Below, one piece after another: positions 57,247 through 64,000 of a DNA stretch of 64,000 nucleotides. Numbering within the stretch: the stretch's first letter is position 1; each line of letters opens with the position of its first letter. Under the pieces are notes generated by a model. The model had not been told where the DNA came from. It saw only the letters and a list, made by a program, of their open reading frames with translations, and ran no database searches. Where the stretch lies: contig NC_047502.1 of NCBI RefSeq assembly GCF_002079055.1, forward strand, positions 620,001 to 684,000, given 5' to 3'. The DNA comes from Saccharomyces paradoxus. Taxonomy: Eukaryota > Ascomycota > Saccharomycetes > Saccharomycetales > Saccharomycetaceae. The position numbers and the translations under genes were made by a program.

Positions 57247-57253
57247 TTACCCG
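57247..57253 (+). promoter_or_regulatory. Reb1-type site just after MRL1
   Basis: TTACCCG starts 13 bp after the MRL1 stop and 551 bp before the TEF1 ATG. Reb1 can both open promoters and block Pol II as a roadblock terminator. Confidence 0.45.
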
Positions 57254-57797
57254 TTCAGAATGCAATGCAGTAGAAACACTATGCATATTACATACAGAGC
57301 AACAAACGCGTTGGACATTTAATTTTCGAGGACCGCGAATCCTTACATCACACCCAGTCCCCCAACTGTTCCCCCACACACCATAGCCGACAAATCTTTT
57401 ACTCCTTTTTTTACTCTTCCGCATTTTCTCGGACTCCGCGCATCGCCGCACCGCTTCCAAAACACCTGAACATTACATACTATTTTTCCCCTCTTTCTTT
57501 CTTTAGGGTGGTGTTAAATTACCCGCTCTGAAGCTTTGGAAAAGAAACAAAAGGCCACTTCGTTTCTTTTTCTTCGTCGAAAAGGGCAAAAAAAAAATTT
57601 TTACCACGTTTCTTTTTCTTGAAAATTTTTTTTTTTTATTTTTTCTCTTTCGATGACCTCCCATTGATATTTAAGTTAATAAATGGTCTTCAATTTCTCA
57701 AGTTTTATTTTCGTTTTCCTTGTTTCATGTCAACTTTTTTACATCCTTCTCAGTTAGAAAGAAAGCATAGCAATCTAATCTAAGTTTTAATTACAAA
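57254..57797. promoter_or_regulatory. TEF1 promoter
   Basis: The TEF1 promoter is recognisable by its layout. The Rap1-type upstream element ACACCCAGTCC is at 57350-57360, C/A-rich blocks follow, and a Reb1 TTACCCG is at 57519-57525. Long T-tracts lie at 57590-57650, then a TTCTCAAG-containing leader ending AATTACAAAATGG. It looks about 80% alike to the S. cerevisiae TEF1 promoter I remember, with the downstream 200 bp best conserved. An ACGCGT lies at 57306-57311. Confidence 0.85.
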
Positions 57798-59174
57798 ATG
57801 GGTAAAGAGAAGTCTCACATTAACGTTGTCGTTATCGGTCATGTCGATTCTGGTAAGTCTACCACTACCGGTCATTTGATTTACAAGTGTGGTGGTATTG
57901 ACAAGAGAACCATCGAAAAGTTCGAAAAGGAAGCCGCTGAATTAGGTAAGGGTTCTTTCAAGTACGCTTGGGTTTTGGACAAGTTAAAGGCTGAAAGAGA
58001 AAGAGGTATCACTATCGATATTGCTTTGTGGAAGTTCGAAACTCCAAAGTACCAAGTTACCGTTATTGATGCTCCAGGTCACAGAGATTTCATCAAGAAC
58101 ATGATTACTGGTACTTCTCAAGCTGACTGTGCTATCTTGATTATTGCTGGTGGTGTCGGTGAATTCGAAGCCGGTATCTCTAAGGATGGTCAAACCAGAG
58201 AACACGCTTTGTTGGCTTTCACTTTGGGTGTTAGACAATTGATTGTTGCTGTCAACAAGATGGACTCCGTCAAATGGGACGAATCCAGATTCCAAGAAAT
58301 TGTCAAGGAAACTGCCAACTTTATCAAGAAGGTTGGTTACAACCCAAAGACTGTTCCATTCGTCCCAATCTCTGGTTGGAACGGTGACAACATGATTGAA
58401 GCTACCACCAACGCTCCATGGTACAAGGGTTGGGAAAAGGAAACCAAGGCCGGTGTCGTCAAGGGTAAGACCTTGTTGGAAGCCATTGACGCCATTGAAC
58501 AACCATCTAGACCAACTGACAAGCCATTGAGATTGCCATTGCAAGATGTTTACAAGATTGGTGGTATCGGTACTGTGCCAGTCGGTAGAGTTGAAACCGG
58601 TGTTATCAAGCCAGGTATGGTTGTTACTTTCGCCCCAGCCGGTGTTACCACTGAAGTCAAGTCCGTTGAAATGCATCACGAACAATTGGAACAAGGTGTT
58701 CCAGGTGACAACGTTGGTTTCAACGTCAAGAATGTTTCCGTCAAGGAAATCAGAAGAGGTAACGTCTGTGGTGACTCCAAGAACGATCCACCAAAGGGTT
58801 GTGCTTCTTTCAACGCTACCGTCATTGTTTTGAACCATCCAGGTCAAATCTCTGCTGGTTACTCTCCAGTTTTGGATTGTCACACTGCTCACATTGCTTG
58901 TAGATTCGACGAATTGTTGGAAAAGAACGACAGAAGATCCGGTAAGAAATTGGAAGACCATCCAAAGTTCTTGAAGTCCGGTGACGCTGCTTTGGTCAAG
59001 TTCGTTCCATCTAAGCCAATGTGTGTTGAAGCTTTCAGTGAATACCCACCATTAGGTAGATTCGCTGTCAGAGACATGAGACAAACTGTCGCTGTCGGTG
59101 TTATCAAGTCTGTCGACAAGACTGAAAAGGCCGCTAAGGTTACCAAGGCTGCTCAAAAGGCTGCTAAGAAATAA
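57798..59174 (+). CDS. TEF1: Translation elongation factor eEF1A
   Basis: eEF1A brings aminoacyl-tRNA to the ribosome as a GTP complex. The 458-residue protein appears identical or nearly so to yeast Tef1/Tef2. The G domain has GHVDSGKS (14-21), DAPGH (91-95) and NKMD (153-156); two beta-barrel domains follow, ending in the Lys/Ala-rich tail. Codon use is extremely biased. That bias opens a 325-codon frame on the other strand, which is not a gene. Position between MRL1 and GRS2 identifies TEF1 rather than TEF2. Confidence 0.98.
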   Translation: MGKEKSHINVVVIGHVDSGKSTTTGHLIYKCGGIDKRTIEKFEKEAAELGKGSFKYAWVLDKLKAERERGITIDIALWKFETPKYQVTVIDAPGHRDFIKNMITGTSQADCAILIIAGGVGEFEAGISKDGQTREHALLAFTLGVRQLIVAVNKMDSVKWDESRFQEIVKETANFIKKVGYNPKTVPFVPISGWNGDNMIEATTNAPWYKGWEKETKAGVVKGKTLLEAIDAIEQPSRPTDKPLRLPLQDVYKIGGIGTVPVGRVETGVIKPGMVVTFAPAGVTTEVKSVEMHHEQLEQGVPGDNVGFNVKNVSVKEIRRGNVCGDSKNDPPKGCASFNATVIVLNHPGQISAGYSPVLDCHTAHIACRFDELLEKNDRRSGKKLEDHPKFLKSGDAALVKFVPSKPMCVEAFSEYPPLGRFAVRDMRQTVAVGVIKSVDKTEKAAKVTKAAQKAAKK

Positions 59175-59311
59175 GGAAATTGATAAGACTTTTCTAGTTG
59201 CATATCTTTTATATTTAAATCTTATCTATTAGTTAATTTTTTGTAATTTATCCTTATATATAGTCTGGTTATTCTAAAATATCATTTCAGTATCTAAAAA
59301 CTCCCTTTTTT

Positions 59312-61165
59312 TCAATCATATATATTTACAGGCGAGAGTCCAAGTGTTGAATTATCCCACTCCGGTTCTTCGGGGTTGTGGATCATTTTGTCAATAGCCG
59401 AAATTACATCAGAGATAGAGCCTCTTACTTGCTTCATGGAATTCCTTTCTCTTAACGTCACTGTCTCATCTTTTATAGTTTCAAAATCTATGGTGATACC
59501 AAACGGCGTACCCAACTCATCGTTACGGGCGTATTTTTTACCAATTGAAGTATTGGAATCGTCAATTTTAAAGTATATCTCTCTTTTGCGCAAAATCTGC
59601 GAGATCTCCTTGACTATACTGGGGAAGCTATCATTATTTGATATTGTTGTTATAAATACTTTGATCGGCGCTATTTGTAATGGAAAGGAGAAGAAACTTC
59701 TTGACTCATTGCCTACTCGAAATTGGAAACAATGGTCAAATATGCAGTATATAATACGGCCTAAACCAAATGAGGGTTCAATGACATTAGGAATATACTC
59801 TCTTATATGCTGCAAAGTTGACTTCATTTTAATAGTAACCAGACTGCTATCTAGTTCCACAATCTCGCCATTTGCTCGGCAGGTAAATTTACCGCTCCTG
59901 TTCAGTTCTTTATGCCTACTGATTAATTCATCCTGGGAAAAATTTGACAAAACAGAATCGATTACTTTTGCTTTTTGTTTGAATTTTGATCCAAAATTCT
60001 TCTTGTTCACTTCTATGACCCACTCAGTTCTTTCTTTTGGGGTATCTAGCTTTTGCCTTACCGTCAGACTTCTCCCCGTTTTCTTGGAGTGTACAGTTAA
60101 ATCGAAAGCCGCTCTATCAGCACAACCTACACATTCAATCCAACCGTACGACGTCAATATTTCACCGTCCCAGCAATCTGTGGCATAGTGTGCCATTTCA
60201 TTCTTCAAATGCTGGCGAAATCTAAATTTGTTCTTATTAATGCCAGCTTTCAACAGAAATTGATGAACTCTTGCCATAAAATATCCCAATGTTTCGTTTT
60301 CTACCATTCCGGATTTCACTGCCTCACCTATTGTCATTCTCACGGGAAGTGGAGGTTTACCACTCTCCTGTAATCGACGTGAGAGTAGTGAAATCTCTTC
60401 ATCTAACACCTCATTGAATTTTGCATGCGACTTATTTAACGGATCAACAAAATACTCAATTTCTGCCATTAGAAACTCTCTCACCCTTAATAGCCCACTT
60501 CTGGGGGAAATTTCATTTCTGAATGACTTACCAATGGAAGCAGATGCGAACGGAATCTTCCCTTGGTTGATGTCCAACAATTTGTTGAAATTGAGGAACT
60601 GTCCCTGCGCAGTCTCTGGCCGTAAAAAGCCTTTCAACTGTCCTGAAGCTCCAATTTTAGTTTGGAACATCAAATTAAATGAGGTTAGTGCGTCTAATAC
60701 ATCATCAGTGACTGGATCACTAATTTTATATTCCTGCATAATACGATTCAACTCAGGACCCGTAAACCCATCAATCGTGGCCAATATGTTCTCCATCTTT
60801 TCAAAATCCTGTGAATCGACATCCTTGTTCAGCAGCCTTTTCTTCAACGTCTGTTCGATCAAATGATCTGCTCTGTAGTATTCCCCAGTCTTTGGATTTC
60901 GGCACATCCAATCAGTAAATTTATCTACATGCCCAGAAGTTTTCAGCACATCGTAAGGAGTTAGCATTGGCCCATCAACCTCAAGCATGTTTTCCTCCAT
61001 AATAAAATGTTCTCGCCATAGTTGAATTAAGTTATTTTTCAACTGACAACCAGGAGGTCCCAAATCAAATAAACCTGAGACACCACCATATATCTCAAAA
61101 GAAGGTGTGTAGAAAAACCTTCTCCTCAATGTACTTTCCAATTTATCTCTTTCAGAATTGGACAT
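59312..61165 (-). CDS. GRS2: Glycyl-tRNA synthetase paralogue Grs2
   Basis: Paralogue of the main enzyme Grs1; in S. cerevisiae it is poorly expressed but inducible under stress. From the ATG at 61165 (MSNSERDKLESTLRRRFF) the protein is 617 residues, near the 618 I recall. Class II signatures are intact: YGGVSGLFDLGPPGCQL, motif 2 FRNEISPRSGLLRVREF, motif 3 EPSFGLGRIIYCI, and the C-terminal anticodon-binding domain. In-frame ATGs at 61174 and 61234 could add a basic N-terminal extension. No disabling change was seen, so this copy looks functional. Confidence 0.93.
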   Translation of the reverse strand: MSNSERDKLESTLRRRFFYTPSFEIYGGVSGLFDLGPPGCQLKNNLIQLWREHFIMEENMLEVDGPMLTPYDVLKTSGHVDKFTDWMCRNPKTGEYYRADHLIEQTLKKRLLNKDVDSQDFEKMENILATIDGFTGPELNRIMQEYKISDPVTDDVLDALTSFNLMFQTKIGASGQLKGFLRPETAQGQFLNFNKLLDINQGKIPFASASIGKSFRNEISPRSGLLRVREFLMAEIEYFVDPLNKSHAKFNEVLDEEISLLSRRLQESGKPPLPVRMTIGEAVKSGMVENETLGYFMARVHQFLLKAGINKNKFRFRQHLKNEMAHYATDCWDGEILTSYGWIECVGCADRAAFDLTVHSKKTGRSLTVRQKLDTPKERTEWVIEVNKKNFGSKFKQKAKVIDSVLSNFSQDELISRHKELNRSGKFTCRANGEIVELDSSLVTIKMKSTLQHIREYIPNVIEPSFGLGRIIYCIFDHCFQFRVGNESRSFFSFPLQIAPIKVFITTISNNDSFPSIVKEISQILRKREIYFKIDDSNTSIGKKYARNDELGTPFGITIDFETIKDETVTLRERNSMKQVRGSISDVISAIDKMIHNPEEPEWDNSTLGLSPVNIYD

Positions 61166-61373
61166 TAACGCCATGCTGATGTGATGTGTCTTCCATCTCA
61201 CTAACAAAACTGCCCTTAATGTGTCACATTTCATTGTTTTTCAGTTTCATTGTTGAAGGGAAAAAAGGGTTGCACCTACTATCGCTCGTCCATGAATTTG
61301 CTGCCATACACATAGTTCATCGAAACTGATCAATATGCCCGATCACTTTTGTATCCTATCAAAGTTATGCATT

Positions 61374-61390
61374 ACTTACTTACTTACTTG
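61374..61390. repeat. Short ACTT tandem repeat
   Basis: About four copies of a 4-base unit (TACT) in the DIB1-GRS2 gap; a simple microsatellite. Confidence 0.7.
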
Positions 61391-61429
61391 TTAATATACC
61401 GTACGCCAAGCCTACTTAGTTACTGTTAA

Positions 61430-61861
61430 TTATGACACACGCTTATGATTATAATCGTACGGAGAGACCACCAACCCTTTGTTCTTCCTGGCACCTCTGA
61501 ATATAGTTTCTAAAATGTCAATCATTTCTTGTTTGTCGTCCACAATAAAGTTCAACTTGTTGTTGTTCCCAGTACCAAAATCACACATCATGTGCTTATT
61601 CTGGTAAAAAAACATTACCGTCATGGGATCCGTCAGCTCGTACATCTCATCAAAATCTGGAACTTCATCAATATCACATAAATAAATAGCTGCAAAGTTC
61701 CTTACCCTTTCAGCAATCGAAGATAACAACTCGTCCATGATCATACATTGTCTATCATTTTTGCGACCAAAACGAATGATCACGAGTCGTTTAGTCTCCG
61801 TAACAATAGCTTGGTCCACATGCCATCCCGTACGCAATTGAGGCAATAACACACTAGCCAT
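61430..61861 (-). CDS. DIB1: U4/U6.U5 tri-snRNP 15 kDa protein Dib1
   Basis: Essential thioredoxin-fold protein of the tri-snRNP, released as the spliceosome is activated. From the ATG at 61861 the protein is 143 residues (MASVLLPQLRTGWHVDQA...), the known length; the frame runs further upstream without an ATG. Hallmarks are GWHVDQAI, RFGRKNDRQCM, YLCDIDEVPDFDEMYELTDPMTVMFFY and GTGNNNKLNF. It is among the most conserved proteins here (Pro for Ser in EVPDF is one of a few changes I noticed). It is divergent from MDM36. Confidence 0.97.
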   Translation of the reverse strand: MASVLLPQLRTGWHVDQAIVTETKRLVIIRFGRKNDRQCMIMDELLSSIAERVRNFAAIYLCDIDEVPDFDEMYELTDPMTVMFFYQNKHMMCDFGTGNNNKLNFIVDDKQEMIDILETIFRGARKNKGLVVSPYDYNHKRVS

Positions 61862-62061
61862 CAAAACTTGACTTCTTGCTCTGTTTTCTCTGCGTACTAT
61901 TTCTATCTGATGATCCAATTTAGTAAGTAAGTTCAGTTTTTCCACTTTGCGAAGCGGCCATTGGCCCAAAAGAAATACAACGAGTCATCTCCTCGCAGTA
62001 AACTGTCCAGCAGCAAAGAAACAGTTAAGGAAACTCCAAAGAGAGCACTTACGACTGTAGC

Positions 62062-63798
62062 ATGGATGAAAACGGTTCAGTAAAGCCTGGCTATGGACTG
62101 AAGGGACTCAATTCGGGAAATTCGAGGTCGAAAATGGATAAGGATCCCATCATTAGTAAATTTCATAGGGCTGGTCTCAATGATCCTGCAGACGAGGAAG
62201 ATAATGATGTCGATGGTAATCGCAACACTAGCTGGATAACATCAATGATTAGTGACGAAAGACATAAGGTGGAGGGAAAGTTTATGGTGGATGACGGGGA
62301 AGATTTGCATTTATGCAAGACCACTTTGAACAAATGTGATGCTCTAGTGAAGATATTAACGGATATAATTAAGTTAGAGTTTGTCATTCATCAATCATGG
62401 TATATCAGATCCCTGTATAAAGGTGTCTTAATTCAATTTGAAGTAGAAATATCCGGTGGAAATAGGAATAACGCCGGCGATAGTGGTGGCAATGATGATA
62501 ACCACAACAGTAACCAGGACGACAGCTTTTATAAGGACTTAAGCTTAAAATGCATCAAAAAATGTGAGAAGTCTTCCCTTGCACTTGAGTCGCTGTCAAG
62601 AGACATTGACAAGATAAGAGATTTCATAATGTCCAACACGATAGAAGAAAATAGGGTTGACAGGCTTTTGCAAAATTCGATGACCTTATTATTGGAATGT
62701 TGGATCTACTCTATGAAGCGATTACGCCGTCTAAGGATGAAGATTGCAGGCATCTTTGTTAGGTCCAAGCTTTTGCTTATTGATCATGAATTAGTAACCA
62801 TATGGCATTTTTTACAGGAGCAAAACGAGCACGAAACGGTAAATAATGAGAACGAACTAAAATTAGCAGAGACAATAAAATCATACAGAGCGTTCATTAA
62901 GATATTCATTCAACAATTGGAAGACTCCGAAGCGGGATCTCCATCTTCCTCTCTGTTTGAAGAATGCTTACACGTTTTTTTGGATATCGAATCGATGTAC
63001 AACTCTTTAAACCTAAATTGGCTATTGAATGAAAACAAAGCATTGCAAGAAAGACTAATGTCATCATCGTCAACATCGGAAAGCGAACATGCTAAGAGTC
63101 TTCCTGTTATTGACGAGACAAAGGAGATTGAAGATATCAGCTCATTTGTCAATAGCATTGTGGATGCATCCATGTTGACACATGATTTGACTCCAATCAA
63201 TTCATCGGACAGTGACAATTTGTCAAATGGAGAAATTGACCGTCTAGATGGAAGAAGATTATCCTCCTCTACTTCAGATATGTCATTGATGATGCAAAGG
63301 ACATCGCTACAGAAACAACTTCCTACCCTGTTAACCGCCTTTAATAACGCAAGAAGACTAGAACAAGAATTGCAGAATGCATGCAAAGTAGATGATAACA
63401 AAAATAGCACCGAAGATACTGATTCAAGTGTACGACAGAACGAACATGCTATGTCTTCAAGTGTATCCTCCATAATATCCCAAAACTCTACATTAGCATC
63501 ACCGTCTCCTCCGTTGTCATCGTCCTTTATATCTACTACATCCTCACAATCAAGTTCTCGTATGGCCACATTGCCACTGTCTTCTTCATCTTCATTATTG
63601 GAAACGCAATCACAAACGCTGAAGAACAACATGTCGCAATGGTTGAACCAATCGCGGTCTGGCCTCAACGGTACAAAACTTATACCAACAAACCACATTG
63701 GCTTTCATAGTAATGTTCTGAATACTTTGTACGGTATCGGTGGTGGTCCAACATCCAGATCCTACAAATCTACTCAACCCTCTTCACAAAACACATGA
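62062..63798 (+). CDS. MDM36: Mitochondrial distribution/division protein Mdm36
   Basis: Mdm36 helps anchor mitochondria at the cortex with Num1 and promotes Dnm1-dependent division. The 578-residue protein is about the S. cerevisiae length (579 from memory). The helical core spans about 60-335 (CDALVKILTDIIKLEFVIHQSW, LLLECWIYSMKRLRRLRMKIAGIF). A long Ser-rich, low-complexity C-terminal half follows. No presequence is seen, in keeping with a peripheral protein. The remaining 200 bp to the window end contain only its 3' region. Confidence 0.94.
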   Translation: MDENGSVKPGYGLKGLNSGNSRSKMDKDPIISKFHRAGLNDPADEEDNDVDGNRNTSWITSMISDERHKVEGKFMVDDGEDLHLCKTTLNKCDALVKILTDIIKLEFVIHQSWYIRSLYKGVLIQFEVEISGGNRNNAGDSGGNDDNHNSNQDDSFYKDLSLKCIKKCEKSSLALESLSRDIDKIRDFIMSNTIEENRVDRLLQNSMTLLLECWIYSMKRLRRLRMKIAGIFVRSKLLLIDHELVTIWHFLQEQNEHETVNNENELKLAETIKSYRAFIKIFIQQLEDSEAGSPSSSLFEECLHVFLDIESMYNSLNLNWLLNENKALQERLMSSSSTSESEHAKSLPVIDETKEIEDISSFVNSIVDASMLTHDLTPINSSDSDNLSNGEIDRLDGRRLSSSTSDMSLMMQRTSLQKQLPTLLTAFNNARRLEQELQNACKVDDNKNSTEDTDSSVRQNEHAMSSSVSSIISQNSTLASPSPPLSSSFISTTSSQSSSRMATLPLSSSSSLLETQSQTLKNNMSQWLNQSRSGLNGTKLIPTNHIGFHSNVLNTLYGIGGGPTSRSYKSTQPSSQNT

Positions 63799-64000
63799 CA
63801 AAAAGCTGGAAAATGATGAACACAAACACCTGATAAGAAAAAGGATATCATTGCTACCTAAAAGAAAGTAAAGAGAGGATTGACTACATATATACAAAGC
63901 AAGACATCTATCATAAATAACACATATAACAACTAATGCATGCATCCATTCAATAACCGTTTTGTGCGTATGCATTTGCCAAACTCAAATCATGCTCACT
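63799..64000. other. MDM36 3' region to window end
   Basis: A 202-bp A/T-rich stretch with ATATATAC and TAG-type 3'-end signals; no further gene begins before the window ends. Confidence 0.5.

Noticed and set aside
57984-58961. 325-codon open frame on the strand opposite TEF1
   Set aside because: It lies wholly inside TEF1 and arises from that gene's extreme codon bias; composition (Trp/Asn/Ser-rich) is not protein-like.
59376-60188. 270-codon open frame opposite GRS2
   Set aside because: Shadow of a long intact synthetase gene; no domain or start context of its own.
62910-63698. 262-codon frame opposite MDM36
   Set aside because: Antisense to Ser-rich codons, giving Asp/Glu/Ser low complexity; no independent support.
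1-64000. CRISPR arrays, prokaryotic operons, toxin or phage-like systems
   Set aside because: Nothing of the kind was seen; gene content, introns and Pol III elements are those of a yeast nuclear chromosome.

Overview
This window is nuclear DNA of a budding yeast of the genus Saccharomyces. It holds about 38 protein genes, mostly intron-free and closely packed on both strands, with TACTAAC branch points in the two spliced genes, a Pol III tRNA gene and Ty1-type LTR relics. From memory, gene order and orientation match the right arm of S. cerevisiae chromosome XVI from GLN1 (YPR035W) to MDM36 (YPR083W) without a break. The sequence is not S. cerevisiae. Many proteins differ by several to about ten percent from the S. 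cerevisiae versions I remember (for example Uba3, Tah18, Fcy1, Aro7), and the TEF1 promoter looks only about 80% alike. A sister species such as S. mikatae, S. jurei, S. kudriavzevii, S. arboricola or S. uvarum fits better than S. paradoxus, but I cannot choose between them without alignments.

Layout. 1-7 kb: 3' end of GLN1, V-ATPase VMA13, sporulation/Pdr1-type small gene SPO24, ER oxidase ERV2, TOR regulator TIP41, eIF5 gene TIF5. 7-18 kb: PUF2, the spliced ribosomal protein gene RPL43A, THP3, kinetochore MCM16, mitochondrial Phe-tRNA synthetase MSF1, TAH18. 18-33 kb: ATG11, MAK3, NHP6A, meiotic kinase SMK1, exocyst SEC8, TFIIH TFB4, snRNP BRR1, carrier YMC1, chorismate mutase ARO7. 33-45 kb: JID1, FCY1, spliced YPR063C, a 1.4-kb regulatory gap, ROX1, UBA3, ISA2, HOS1, SPE3, MED1. 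45-47 kb is the only accessory-like patch: a YPR071W-family membrane gene that looks frame-disrupted, two adjacent old delta LTRs and tRNA-Ser(UGA). 47-64 kb: NOT5, LTP1, TKL1, OPY2, YPR078C, MRL1, TEF1, GRS2, DIB1, MDM36.

There are no operons; neighbours share only divergent promoters or convergent 3' ends. Recognisable control sites fit the known roles of the genes: a palindromic Ume6-type URS1 and a Pdr1-type element before SPO24, Abf1 plus a middle sporulation element before SMK1, Rap1-like sites before RPL43A and TEF1, RRPE/PAC and Reb1 before TIF5, paired MCBs before OPY2, and a Rox1-like operator before ROX1 itself.

No unknown multi-gene system is visible. The best leads are a candidate small membrane-protein ORF (possibly spliced) before BRR1, a 36-bp near-perfect palindrome between YPR063C and ROX1, the broken YPR071W gene, a possible mitochondrial-type N-terminal extension on GRS2, and several upstream ORFs. 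All comparisons with S. cerevisiae are from memory and were not computed.
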